Shown: positions 1 through 8,543 of the stretch, one piece after another
Position numbering within the stretch: position 1 is the first letter of the stretch
How the letters are laid out: every line of letters starts with the position of its first letter
Origin: Mycolicibacterium palauense
GTDB lineage: Bacteria > Actinomycetota > Actinomycetes > Mycobacteriales > Mycobacteriaceae
Direction: 5' to 3'
DNA length: 47,226 nt
Assembly: GCF_002592005.1 (NCBI RefSeq)
Contig: NZ_NVQF01000042.1
Coordinates: 1-47,226, forward strand
The notes under the pieces: generated by a model
Told to the model about the DNA's origin: nothing
The model's input: only the letters and a program-made list of their open reading frames with translations
Databases searched by the model: none
Translations under genes and position numbers: made by a program

Positions 1-1470
1 GGCGGCGCCGGCGGGGCAGCCGGCACCGGGGGTTCCGGTGGCTTCGGCGGCACGGGCGGCGCCACCGTCGTGACACTGGCCGGCGGCAAGCTCAGCAACA
101 GCGATGGCGTCGGTGGGGCTGGAGGGGCCGGAGGGGCGGCCGGCCAAGCCGGCCTCGGCGGATCCGGCGGCGCCGGAGGGGTGTTCGGCCGGACCGGCGC
201 CCACGGCGCAAGCGGTGTCTCCGGCGACGACGGTGGCGAGGGCGGCGACGGCGGAGACGGGGGACTGGGCGGCCGGCTGCCGCTGATCGATCTGAACTCC
301 GCAAGCCCCGCCCAGGCAGAACTGGCCGCCCTGATGAAAATGCTCGGGCTTCCGATCCAGGAGGCCACAGGCATCCAGCTCGAGGACGCGCAGGGACGGC
401 TGGTCGGCCCCCTCAACGATTATCTCTACAACACGGTGATCGGATCGGCCATCTTCGACGTCGGCAACACCTTCTCGTCCTCGACCCTGCCCGCCCCGGT
501 CCGCGAGATCGTGATCCTCTCGGTGGGGGGCCAATGGGGCTCGGACTACGAGCTCTACGCCCACGAGATTGCGGCGCGCCTCTACGGGGTGCCCGAGGAC
601 GCGATCGCATCCTTGACAAGCGGGCAGGCACCCGTAGGACTGACCGGCGACCAATTGATCGCCGCCCAGTTCGTGCAGCAACTGGTGTCCACCTATCACG
701 TTGACGATGCTCTTTACACCGCCGCGGAAGCCGCATTCGGCCGGGCGGGCGTCGTCGACATGGTGAACCTCGCCGGTGTGTACCTCGGGGTGTCCGCGAC
801 GCTCAACGCGTTCGAGGCCCAGGGGCCAACCCAGTACGGGCCGGGGGTTGCACCCGTGCCGACACCACCGTCACCCGACGGTGGGAACGGGCTGGGTGGT
901 CGGTTGCCGTTGATCGATTTGGATTCAGCGGCCCCCGCGCAGTTGGACCTGGCGGCGCAGATGAAGGCGATCGGTCTTCCGATCCAGCAGGCCACGGGCA
1001 TCGAGATCGTGGACTCCCAGGGACGACTCATCGGCCCCCTGAACGCCTACCTCTACAACCCCGTGACCGGCGGGGCGGTCTTCGAGGTCGGCAATACCTT
1101 CTCGTCCTCGACGCTGTCCCCCGCGGTCCGTGAGATCGTGATCCTCTCGGTCGGCGGACAGTGGGGCTCGGACTACGAGCTCTACGCCCACGAAAAGGTC
1201 GCCCGCCTCTACGGTGTCCCCGAGGAGGCGATCGCATCGTTGGCGAGCGGGCAGGCACCCGTGGGACTGACCGGGGACCAGCTGGCCGCCGCCCAGTTCG
1301 TGCAGCAGCTCATCTCCACCCACCATGTCAGCAACGAGCTCTACCACGCCGCCGAGGCGGCATTCGGGCAGACGGGTCTGGTCGACATGGTCAACCTGGC
1401 GAGCACCTACCTGGGTGCATCGGCACTGCTGAACGCGTTTGAGGTGCCAGTTCCGGCCACGACGCAGTAA
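1..1470 (+). CDS. PGRS-type glycine-rich protein with two CMD-like domains (5' partial)
   Basis: The frame is open from base 1, so the true start lies upstream; the GTG at 70 is only the first in-window start codon. The visible N-terminal part (about 90 residues) is Gly/Ala-rich with GGAGG-type repeats, as in mycobacterial PGRS proteins. Two copies of a roughly 185-residue domain follow. Each has an invariant VREIVILSVGGQWGSDYE core with AHE a few residues later, then an RLYGVPE helix, which resembles the carboxymuconolactone decarboxylase/AhpD fold. The AhpD CxxC pair is absent, so an AhpD-type thiol peroxidase role is unlikely. A Pro-rich linker (about residues 255-275 counted from base 70) joins the copies. 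Whether a PE domain precedes the window is unknown. The domain assignment is by motif recognition and the function is unknown. Confidence 0.8.
   Translation, partial: GGAGGAAGTGGSGGFGGTGGATVVTLAGGKLSNSDGVGGAGGAGGAAGQAGLGGSGGAGGVFGRTGAHGASGVSGDDGGEGGDGGDGGLGGRLPLIDLNSASPAQAELAALMKMLGLPIQEATGIQLEDAQGRLVGPLNDYLYNTVIGSAIFDVGNTFSSSTLPAPVREIVILSVGGQWGSDYELYAHEIAARLYGVPEDAIASLTSGQAPVGLTGDQLIAAQFVQQLVSTYHVDDALYTAAEAAFGRAGVVDMVNLAGVYLGVSATLNAFEAQGPTQYGPGVAPVPTPPSPDGGNGLGGRLPLIDLDSAAPAQLDLAAQMKAIGLPIQQATGIEIVDSQGRLIGPLNAYLYNPVTGGAVFEVGNTFSSSTLSPAVREIVILSVGGQWGSDYELYAHEKVARLYGVPEEAIASLASGQAPVGLTGDQLAAAQFVQQLISTHHVSNELYHAAEAAFGQTGLVDMVNLASTYLGASALLNAFEVPVPATTQ
268..1449 (+). repeat. Tandem in-frame domain duplication (period 627 bases)
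   Basis: Copy 1 runs from about 268 to 822 and copy 2 from about 895 to 1449. Matching landmarks (LPLID at the start, VDMVNLA near the end) are 627 bases apart at both ends, so there is no net indel between copies. The copies are highly similar in protein but differ at many third codon positions, which suggests an old duplication under constraint. Confidence 0.85.
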
Positions 1471-1496
1471 CCGCTGCTCAGCGGTGATCCACGACG

Positions 1497-1531
1497 GATG
1501 CCCGCGCTCCTCTCGGAGGGGTGCGGGCATC
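1497..1531. terminator. Strong hairpin between convergent genes
   Basis: A perfect 9-bp stem (GATGCCCGC / GCGGGCATC) contains a further CTCCT/GGAGG pairing. It starts 26 bases after the stop of the PGRS-CMD gene and before the end of the convergent TetR gene, so it could terminate in both directions. There is no T tract, which is common for mycobacterial terminators. Confidence 0.6.
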
Positions 1532-1585
1532 GTCTGCGCTGCTGCCGCTGCGCGGAGCGTGTCTGTTCAGGGCAGGGTCACCCCG

Positions 1586-2206
1586 TCAGGTGTAGCTGCG
1601 AACGAACGCGTCCACACCGTCGACCAGGATCTCATCGACCGCGTCCCACGCTCCGGTCTCCGTGGGATCCAGGCTGTCGAGCGCCAGTTGAAACGTCAGC
1701 GCGACGAAATGCTGTGCGGCGCGATGCGGACGGTCGGTCCTGATGGCCCCCTCGTCGGCGAAGGCCTGCATGCGCCGCACGAAGAGCTCCCTGGGCGCGT
1801 TCGCCAACGAACGGGGATTCCGCCGCCAAGGCGTGCACCGGGTCGTCAGATGCCGGTAGTCGGCGTAATCCGAGGAAGGAAACGCCTCCGTGGCCACCCG
1901 GCGCGCAAACGCCAGCAGTCCCGCACGCAAATCACACCCTGCGGTCAACTCTTCTTCCAGTGCGGCCTCGATGGTGATCGTCAGATTCTCGGCCACCCTC
2001 TCCAGTACCGCCGAATGAATCCGCTCCTTGTCGCCGAAGTGGTCGTACACGGTCCTCTTGGAGACCTCGGCCCGCGCCGCGATGGCATCGACACTCGTGA
2101 GTTCGTAGCCGTCTCGCACGAAAAGATCCCGTGCCGCATCGAGGATGGCGACCCGCTTCTGCATCGAGCGGCCTCGCCGGCGCGCGCCGTTGGCCGTTGT
2201 CGTCAT
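1586..2206 (-). CDS. TetR-family transcriptional regulator
   Basis: The product has about 206 residues. An N-terminal helix-turn-helix (ILDAARDLFVRDGYE, then VDAIAARAEVSKRTVYDHF) is typical of TetR repressors and is followed by a helical ligand-binding domain of unknown specificity. I chose the ATG at 2206 because GAGAGGA lies 8 bases upstream; an in-frame ATG at 2227 is the alternative. The gene is divergent from the XRE-type regulator at 2412, and an imperfect palindrome lies between them, so it may repress itself and that gene. It converges on the PGRS gene. Confidence 0.85.
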   Translation of the reverse strand: MTTTANGARRRGRSMQKRVAILDAARDLFVRDGYELTSVDAIAARAEVSKRTVYDHFGDKERIHSAVLERVAENLTITIEAALEEELTAGCDLRAGLLAFARRVATEAFPSSDYADYRHLTTRCTPWRRNPRSLANAPRELFVRRMQAFADEGAIRTDRPHRAAQHFVALTFQLALDSLDPTETGAWDAVDEILVDGVDAFVRSYT

Positions 2207-2246
2207 GCACGCAATCCTCTCGACCATTACACAAACCCTAAACTAA

Positions 2247-2266
2247 ACTACTCGGTGCAGTGTAGT
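2247..2266. promoter_or_regulatory. Imperfect palindrome, candidate TetR operator
   Basis: ACTAC...GTAGT arms at the ends of a 20-base site, with several further symmetric positions inside. It sits in the A/T-richer gap between two divergent regulator genes, about 40 bases upstream of the TetR start. Assignment to that regulator is inference from position. Confidence 0.4.
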
Positions 2267-2274
2267 CTGCCGCC

Positions 2275-2415
2275 ATGAGCAGAGCTGCTCCGGTCGTGAA
2301 GACGGCCTGTGACGTGGACTCGCCGCAGCACCCGAGAGTGCGCGCTGGCGCGCGTCCTGCTCACCTCCGCCATCTTCTCGATGCCGCCTTCGCACTGAGG
2401 GACACCGGGAGATGA
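2275..2415 (+). CDS. Possible 46-residue leader ORF
   Basis: An ATG at 2275 opens a 46-codon frame whose TGA overlaps the ATG of the next gene (ATGA, 2412-2415), an arrangement typical of translational coupling. No clear ribosome binding site or known domain is visible. The C-terminal HLLDAAFALRDTGR part faintly resembles the first helix of a TetR domain, so it could be a remnant. It may also be chance. Confidence 0.2.
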   Translation: MSRAAPVVKTACDVDSPQHPRVRAGARPAHLRHLLDAAFALRDTGR

Positions 2416-3290
2416 CCATGCGCGACGGCGCGGTCACCCTGAGCGACCCCGGTCGCTCGCCCTCGTCAGAGGACCAGGCCCGGCGCGACGCCCTCGCGGA
2501 GTTTCTTCGTGCGCGCCGGGAGTCCCTCCAGCCGGAAGACATCGGCATCCCCCGCCGCGGCCGTCGGCGTGTCAAGGGGCTGCGCCGCCACGAGGTCGCC
2601 GATGCCGCGGCCGTGAGTCTCACCTGGTACACCTGGCTTGAGCAGGGACGTGACATCCGGGCGACCCCGCAGGTCGTCGAGGCCCTCGCGCGTGCCCTGA
2701 AGCTCGATGAGAGCGGGCGCAACTATCTGCGCCGCTTGGCCGGTGTCACGCCGAAGACGATTCGGTTCGGCCGGCCGCACGTCGGCGACAGTCTGCTCAC
2801 CCTGGTGGACGCTCTGATGCCGAACCCCGCTCAAATCATGCTTCCCGCAACGGATTTGCTTGCCTGGAACCGAGCCTACGCCGATCTTTTCGTGGACCCG
2901 TCGACGTTGGCGGCCGAAGACCGCAATGCCCTGTGGATTCAAGTGATGCGCCCCGAGATGCGGCACCGCCTTGCGAACTGGGAAGCCGAGACACAGCTGG
3001 CGACCGGACGGTTCCGGGTAGAGGCCGCCAAGTATCCGGGAGATCCGCGTTTCCGCCACGTCATCGACAGGCTCAGTCGTGAAAGCGGCTTCTTCAGGAG
3101 CGTCTGGGAGCGTCACGAGGTCCACGATTTCGGCGACGAGGTGAAGGCGCTCGAGCATCCCGAGGTCGGCGAAGTACGTTTTCGTGTCGTCAAACTACGA
3201 CCACTTGATCATCCCAACCTGCTGTTGCTGGTCCACGTGCTCGACGATGACGAGTCTCGGACACGTGTGAATCGTCTTCTCACACCCTGA
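2412..3290 (+). CDS. XRE-family regulator with MmyB-like ligand domain
   Basis: The product has 292 residues. Residues about 20-100 carry an XRE helix-turn-helix with the MmyB-family pattern (RRRVKGLRRHEVADAAAVSLTWYTWLEQG). The remainder (about 120-285) matches the MmyB-like sensor domain, with MPNPAQIMLPATDLLAWN, LANWEAE and the late NLLLLVHV strand. Such proteins often act on neighbouring oxidoreductases or transporters. ATG at 2412 and ATG at 2418 are both possible starts. The stop is only 10 bases from the convergent end of mceF. Confidence 0.85.
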   Translation: MTMRDGAVTLSDPGRSPSSEDQARRDALAEFLRARRESLQPEDIGIPRRGRRRVKGLRRHEVADAAAVSLTWYTWLEQGRDIRATPQVVEALARALKLDESGRNYLRRLAGVTPKTIRFGRPHVGDSLLTLVDALMPNPAQIMLPATDLLAWNRAYADLFVDPSTLAAEDRNALWIQVMRPEMRHRLANWEAETQLATGRFRVEAAKYPGDPRFRHVIDRLSRESGFFRSVWERHEVHDFGDEVKALEHPEVGEVRFRVVKLRPLDHPNLLLLVHVLDDDESRTRVNRLLTP

Positions 3291-3300
3291 GCGCGGCAGC

Positions 3301-4794
3301 TCACCGACCCGGTGGGACCAGCATCGACTGCCAGGTCTTGTCTCGGGCGTCGCGCGCCAGGTTGGACTGTGTGTAGAGGTGGCCGTCGGGACCGACGTAG
3401 GAGCCGGTGGCGGGATCGTATTCGGCGATCGCCACCGGCGGCGCAGCCTCAGGATGCGGGTCTGCCGACGGCGCGGCACCGGTGTGGGGGGGCGGCGCGC
3501 TCGGCGCCGACCCCGAAGGAAGACGAAGTTGTGGAATGCCTTGGCCGGACAACGTGGCGTTCGGATCCCCCTTCCAGTTATAGCCGTCGTTGAGTGGCAC
3601 GTACTCCTCGTCGCTTTCGCACATCTTCGCTGTCGGTGCGCGTTTGCCGGGCTTGCCCACGCAAGGAAGGTTCCGCGCACCGCGGACATTGAACGGACTG
3701 TCCTGAGGCACCCGGCAGTACAGATCGCCCTCAGGGCGGTCCGGGGAGTCTTCGAAGGCGAAGGCACGTTGTTGGCTGGGCGGCAGGTACCCGGTAAGGC
3801 ACGGCGGCGGAATGTTGAGATTCAGAGCGAACGAGGTGAAAACCCCCGCGTAGGGGCTCGGGTTGCTCAGGTTGGGGACGAGCGCACTATCCAGGATGGC
3901 CACCGCCTGCGGAAGCAGAACCAGGAGCTGTTCGATGCTGGGGTGGTAGACGACACCGACGTCGGCGATGCTCGTCAGGTTGGCCAGCAGGATCGGCAGG
4001 GTTGGTTGCAGTCGTTCGAACAGTTGGCGGCCTTGGTCGGCCGCCTCCGGTCCGTTCTGCAACACCCCACGCACCGCTGCGTCCTGGGTCTTGAGTTGAC
4101 CGGCGATGCTGGCCACGTGAGCCGCCCAGGCGCGAATGGAATCCGATGTGTCGCTTTGGGTGTCGAGGACCGGCTTGGCCTGGTCGATCAACTTTGTCAG
4201 AGCCGGAAGGTTTGCATCGGCGTCGATGGCCAGGGTGGTCGCCCCCTTCACAAGCCGCGCCAAGTCCGGCCCGAGGCCAGCGAATGCCTCGGCGCCCTCA
4301 TCCATCACTGTCTGGAGGTTTTCGGGAGGGATCGCTTCCAGTCCCCGGTTGGTCTTGTCCAGCAGCGAGTTGACGTCCGGAGGTACCGAGGTCCGGTCGA
4401 GGGGGATGACGTCGCCGTTGCTCAGCGGCGCTGTATCCGCCCCGTTTCGGGGGACCAATTCCACGTACTGCTCACCGATCGCCGAACGGCTGTGCACCTG
4501 GGCATTCAAATCCGCCGGGATGCGGATTCGAGCGTTCAGCGAAAGAACGGCCTCGACACCCGTGTCGGTCATCCGCACGTCGGTGACACGTCCCACCTCC
4601 TGGCCGCGATAGGTCACGTTGCTCGATTCGTAGAGCCCGCCAGTGGTGGACAACTCCATCACCACCTGGTAGCGGCCGATGCCAAACAGCAGGCTGGGCA
4701 CACCGATGTAGCCGATGCTCATCACGATTCCCGCGATCAGCGACACCACCGTGAAGACCAGCAGCTGCAACTTCAGTCGTCTTGTCAGCCTCAT
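3301..4794 (-). CDS. mceF: MCE family protein MceF
   Basis: The product has 497 residues and is last in the mce operon. It has an N-terminal transmembrane anchor (about 8-35), then an MlaD/MCE domain (about 42-120, GGLYESSNVTYRGQEVGRV), then a helical region (about 150-290) of the kind that forms the lipid tunnel in Mce assemblies. The C-terminal tail is long and Pro-rich with Cys residues. In the family, six Mce proteins form an envelope-spanning conduit fed by a YrbE permease and the MceG ATPase. The start lies one base after the mceE stop, indicating cotranslation. No mce-associated (mas) genes follow; a convergent regulator starts the next unit. Confidence 0.9.
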   Translation of the reverse strand: MRLTRRLKLQLLVFTVVSLIAGIVMSIGYIGVPSLLFGIGRYQVVMELSTTGGLYESSNVTYRGQEVGRVTDVRMTDTGVEAVLSLNARIRIPADLNAQVHSRSAIGEQYVELVPRNGADTAPLSNGDVIPLDRTSVPPDVNSLLDKTNRGLEAIPPENLQTVMDEGAEAFAGLGPDLARLVKGATTLAIDADANLPALTKLIDQAKPVLDTQSDTSDSIRAWAAHVASIAGQLKTQDAAVRGVLQNGPEAADQGRQLFERLQPTLPILLANLTSIADVGVVYHPSIEQLLVLLPQAVAILDSALVPNLSNPSPYAGVFTSFALNLNIPPPCLTGYLPPSQQRAFAFEDSPDRPEGDLYCRVPQDSPFNVRGARNLPCVGKPGKRAPTAKMCESDEEYVPLNDGYNWKGDPNATLSGQGIPQLRLPSGSAPSAPPPHTGAAPSADPHPEAAPPVAIAEYDPATGSYVGPDGHLYTQSNLARDARDKTWQSMLVPPGR

Positions 4795-4795
4795 G

Positions 4796-5929
4796 TCAGC
4801 CGCCCTGGTGTGTCTGATACGGCACAGTCAGCGGGTTGCCCGCGGTGTATGGGCTCGGCATCTGCCCCAAGGTCCGTCCCCATTGCATCTCGAGTTCGGT
4901 CAGGTCGCCCTCCCAGCGGGTCCCGGTGAAGAATCCTGCGTCCAGACGGCTGAGGGTCAGGTCGAAAACACCGGTCAGGTTGACGTAATCCCCGCGGAAG
5001 AAGTTGCCGACATTTTCCTTGACGAACGGGAATGTCGTCAGAAAGCTCAGGGAGCGGACCATAGCCGGGCCGGCGTTGGCCAGCGACTCCAGCACGGGTC
5101 CGATATCGTCCAGTTCCCGCGCCAGATTCTCTCTAGTGTGGTTCACGGTGTCTGCGGTGAGAGCACTGAATCGACCAAGTTGATCGAGGGCGTCGACCAG
5201 TATCTGGCGTTGATCGCTGAGCACTGCCAAGGCCTGCGGGATGGTTTCCAGGGCCTTGTCCACGACGGTCTTCTGTGCCGCGATCTGGCCGGCGAGTTCG
5301 TTGACGCTGTCCGTGGCGTTGATGATCTCCTGGGTCTGGGATTCGACATTGCCGATAAAGACGTTCAGCTGGCCTATCAAGCTTCGCAGGTCGTCCTCGC
5401 GACCGCCGAAGGCGGTGCTCAACGATTCAGTGATGTCTTGGAGCTGCCCGATCCCCCCACCGTTGAGAACGAGCGAGAGCGTGGCAAGGGTCTGCTCCGT
5501 CGACGGGTATGCGCGGCCTTCGGATAGCGAAATGAGGGAACCGTCGTGGAGCTTCCCTCGCGGTGGAGCGTCTTTCGGGGTGGCCAGCTCGACGTGTAGC
5601 GATCCCAGCAGGCTGGTTTGGCCGATAGTCGCCGTCGCATTCGCCGGCAGTTCCACGTCGCCGTTGATCGTCATCGTCAGCAACGCATGCCAACCTTGGC
5701 GTTCGATACCGGTGACCGTCCCGACGTTGACGTCGCCAACACGCACGCGTGAGTTCCGTTGGATGTTGCCGACGTCGGCCAGCTGAGCCGAAATCGTGTA
5801 GGAATGCGGGCCCCCACCCTCGGTTCCGGGAAGGGGCATGGAATTTGCTCCGCGCCAGTCACATCCGGCAGCTCCAGTAGTGACGCACCCTACCATGAGC
5901 GCGACCGCTGCCAGCCGCTGCCGGTTCAT
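4796..5929 (-). CDS. mceE: MCE family lipoprotein MceE
   Basis: The product has 377 residues. A signal peptide ends in a lipobox-like TGAAGC with the lipidated Cys at about residue 23, as in LprK/MceE proteins. The MlaD/MCE domain follows (about 40-120, NIQRNSRVRVGDVNVG), then a helical tunnel region. The ATG at 5929 overlaps the mceD stop by 4 bases (ATGA). The lipobox has Ala rather than Leu at position -3, slightly unusual but still recognisable. It is predicted to be anchored in the outer leaflet of the plasma membrane as part of the Mce complex. Confidence 0.9.
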   Translation of the reverse strand: MNRQRLAAVALMVGCVTTGAAGCDWRGANSMPLPGTEGGGPHSYTISAQLADVGNIQRNSRVRVGDVNVGTVTGIERQGWHALLTMTINGDVELPANATATIGQTSLLGSLHVELATPKDAPPRGKLHDGSLISLSEGRAYPSTEQTLATLSLVLNGGGIGQLQDITESLSTAFGGREDDLRSLIGQLNVFIGNVESQTQEIINATDSVNELAGQIAAQKTVVDKALETIPQALAVLSDQRQILVDALDQLGRFSALTADTVNHTRENLARELDDIGPVLESLANAGPAMVRSLSFLTTFPFVKENVGNFFRGDYVNLTGVFDLTLSRLDAGFFTGTRWEGDLTELEMQWGRTLGQMPSPYTAGNPLTVPYQTHQGG

Positions 5930-7227
5930 GACCCGCCTCCTTGCGGCATCATCATGTCTTGCAGATTCGGGCCGCCCGGCATCTCCTCGGCGGGTGGTGC
6001 GGGCGGCGCGACCGGAGCAGGCGCGGTCGTCTGCTCGTCCGTCGACTGACCCGGAGGAACGTAATCGGGCCGCAACCAATCTTCGCTGTAGGTGATCTCG
6101 TTCGGGCGAGCGAAGGCGCCGACGACGGGGTTGACACCGAGCGGGGGAAAATTGTACTGGCGGTTTTTCACGATCGGAGCGAGGTACTGCACGCACAACT
6201 TGGCCGACTGTTCGGCGCCCAGCCGAGATGCCGCCTCAATGGCACCGCAGAGGAACTGGATTGGGTTGGCGAAGTTGTTCAGACTGAAGGCACCGGCGAA
6301 TCCGCCGACCGCGGGTGGATAGATGTTGACGAAGTTGGCCAACTGTGTGGGCGCCACGTGCAAGGTCTGTTTGATGTCGTCGATGCTTTCGTGTAACGCG
6401 TCGCTGATCGAGGCAAGCCTCTCCGAGGCGATACCGATCGGTTCGCGGTTCTCGACGACGAAGGCGTTCACATCGGTGACGGCGTCATTGATATCGGCCA
6501 CTGCCTGGCCCACCTCACCGGATTGATTATCCAGCAGTGCAGTGGTTTCCGCCAGGTTGTTGTTCAGAGCCCGCATCACGTCCCTGCTGTCCCGCAACGC
6601 CGACACGATGAGCGAAAGGTCGTTGATCGTCTCGAACAAGTCGTCACTATGGTCACCCAGCGCTGAGAACGCCTGCGACAGTTTGATGATCGTCTCGCGG
6701 ATGTTCGCGCCCTCACCACGCAGGTTGTCAGCGGCCGTGTTAACGAATGCACCAACGGTGCTGACACCGCCCGGCTCGGTGGGTTGCAGGGCCTCAACGA
6801 GTTTCTGCAACTGTCCGCGCAGGTCGTCCCACTCGACGGGAACTGCCGTACGCACCAGGGGGATCACCGCTCCGTCCGCCATGGCCGGTCCGCCTTCGTA
6901 GGCCGGCACCAGCTGGATCGCTCGTGCGGAGACCAGGGATGGCGAGAGGATGACGGCCTTGGCCTCGGCGGGAATCTTGACACTGTCGTCGACCCAGAAG
7001 GTGATCTTGACCCGCTCCGGCTGGGCCTCGATCGTATCGATCTGCCCGACCCGCACGCCGAGCACCCGGACGTCGTCACCAGGATAGATCCCGGTGCTGT
7101 TCGAAAAGTATGCAGTGAGGTGAGTTCTGTTGGTGGCATCCGAGATACGGACGGCCGTCACAAGTCCCCCGATCAGCACCGCGACCAGCGCGACGGCCAC
7201 ACCTAGCGTCCATCTTCCCTTTGTCAT
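5926..7227 (-). CDS. mceD: MCE family protein MceD
   Basis: The product has 433 residues. The N-terminal transmembrane helix is at about 6-27 (LGVAVALVAVLIGGLVTAV). The MCE domain at about 38-115 contains GIYPGDDVRVLGVRVGQI, and a long helical region and a Pro-rich tail follow. It overlaps mceC upstream and mceE downstream by 4 bases each, so translation is probably coupled. It is one of six non-identical subunits of the predicted lipid importer. Confidence 0.9.
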   Translation of the reverse strand: MTKGRWTLGVAVALVAVLIGGLVTAVRISDATNRTHLTAYFSNSTGIYPGDDVRVLGVRVGQIDTIEAQPERVKITFWVDDSVKIPAEAKAVILSPSLVSARAIQLVPAYEGGPAMADGAVIPLVRTAVPVEWDDLRGQLQKLVEALQPTEPGGVSTVGAFVNTAADNLRGEGANIRETIIKLSQAFSALGDHSDDLFETINDLSLIVSALRDSRDVMRALNNNLAETTALLDNQSGEVGQAVADINDAVTDVNAFVVENREPIGIASERLASISDALHESIDDIKQTLHVAPTQLANFVNIYPPAVGGFAGAFSLNNFANPIQFLCGAIEAASRLGAEQSAKLCVQYLAPIVKNRQYNFPPLGVNPVVGAFARPNEITYSEDWLRPDYVPPGQSTDEQTTAPAPVAPPAPPAEEMPGGPNLQDMMMPQGGGS

Positions 7228-8543
7228 TGCTGGTCGCCCGTACGGTCCTGTCCGCCGGCCCGGGGCGGCTCCGGTTTCGGCGTGGAGGGCCCCGGGACCA
7301 GGACCGGGGCGTGCGTCGGCGGAGACTGCACGTCGGCGGGCGGCCCCGGCGGCGGCCCACCCGGCGGAGGCGCGGGCAACGGCTCGCGGTAGGGATAGCG
7401 GGGATCACCAGGCTTCCCGGTGATGGCATCGGGCAACGTCAAGCGCGGATCGCCGCCCTGACCGGTACGCGGATAGGGCACCGGAAGCCCCGGAGTGCCC
7501 GGCTGACCTTCCGGCGGGTCGGTCAACTGTGAAGGCATGAGGACGTTGGGATCCAAACCAAGGTCGGAAAAGGCGGCGTCGACGAAGGGTTGAATAAACT
7601 GCCCCGGAGGCAGATTGGCGACATGACCCTTGAAGAACGGCCCGGAAGCGATTGACTCCCCCAACGACATCGAGTAGCCGTTGAGCTTCCTGATCGACTC
7701 CTGCACCTTTCCTTTGCGATTGTCGACGATCGCAAGGACGCCGTTGAGCTTGTCCAGCGCGGGTTTGAACCGCGGCCGGTTCTCGTCGATGAATCCCTTG
7801 ATCTGCCGCGCGACGGCGGAGATGTTCCCGGAGATCTGGTCCAGTGACTGGCTTTGCTGGCGTAGCTGCGCGAGCAGTACGTTGGTATCGGCGATCAGTT
7901 GGACGATCTGGTCGCTTCGTTCCGAGAGCACCCCGGAGACCTTGCTGACATTCGAGAGCAGCGAGCGTAGCTGTTCATCGCGTCGGTTGAGGGTCTCGAC
8001 GAAACGCGAAACGCCCTGCACCGCGACGCGCAGTTCAGACGGTGTGTCGGAGAAGGTCTGGGCGAGGGTCGCCAGGGACTTGGACAACTCGCCGGTGTCG
8101 AGTCCGTTGATGGTCGTGGAGAGGTCGCCGAGCGCGTCGGCCAGCTGGTAGGGCGAAGTCGTGCGCTCAATGGGGATGGGACCGGTCAACCTACCTTCAC
8201 CGCGTGGCTCCACTTCGATGAACTTTGCACCCAGGATGGTCTTCGTCTTGATCGCCGCTTCGGTTCGATCTCCGAGGGGAAGATCCTCGTCGACATCGAA
8301 GGTTACGAGTACTCGCGCGCCGTCCAGAGAGATGCTCGATACCTGGCCCACTCTCAGGCCGGCGATCTGCACCGGAGCGTCCGGCTCCAGCCCTGCGGCG
8401 TCGGCGAAATATGCCGAGTAGTCCTTGCCCCCATCGATGAAGGGCAGGTTGTCGAAGTTGAGGGTTGCTAACAGCATTGCGCCCACCGTCGCTGTACCGA
8501 CGACGCCGACGAAAACGGGATTGCGTTCGGTCATGGGTCTCAT
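7224..8543 (-). CDS. mceC: MCE family protein MceC
   Basis: The product has 439 residues from the ATG at 8543, which overlaps the mceB stop in an ATGA; an internal ATG at 8534 is the alternative. It has an N-terminal membrane anchor (about 10-25), then an MCE domain (GLEPDAPVQIAGLRVGQV), a coiled helical region (about 140-310), and a strongly Pro-rich tail of about 100 residues, as in other MceC proteins. The frame stays open upstream of 8543, but that part overlaps mceB and encodes no MCE feature. Confidence 0.88.
   Translation of the reverse strand: MRPMTERNPVFVGVVGTATVGAMLLATLNFDNLPFIDGGKDYSAYFADAAGLEPDAPVQIAGLRVGQVSSISLDGARVLVTFDVDEDLPLGDRTEAAIKTKTILGAKFIEVEPRGEGRLTGPIPIERTTSPYQLADALGDLSTTINGLDTGELSKSLATLAQTFSDTPSELRVAVQGVSRFVETLNRRDEQLRSLLSNVSKVSGVLSERSDQIVQLIADTNVLLAQLRQQSQSLDQISGNISAVARQIKGFIDENRPRFKPALDKLNGVLAIVDNRKGKVQESIRKLNGYSMSLGESIASGPFFKGHVANLPPGQFIQPFVDAAFSDLGLDPNVLMPSQLTDPPEGQPGTPGLPVPYPRTGQGGDPRLTLPDAITGKPGDPRYPYREPLPAPPPGGPPPGPPADVQSPPTHAPVLVPGPSTPKPEPPRAGGQDRTGDQQ

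Noticed and set aside
92..304. Arg-rich minus-strand ORF opposite the PGRS region
   Set aside because: It is the reverse reading of glycine codons (GGC to GCC/CCG), a common artefact opposite PGRS repeats.
3379..4929. 516-codon open frame on the plus strand opposite mceF and mceE
   Set aside because: It lies antisense to well-defined Mce domains and has no recognisable motif; long antisense frames are usual in this G+C-rich DNA.
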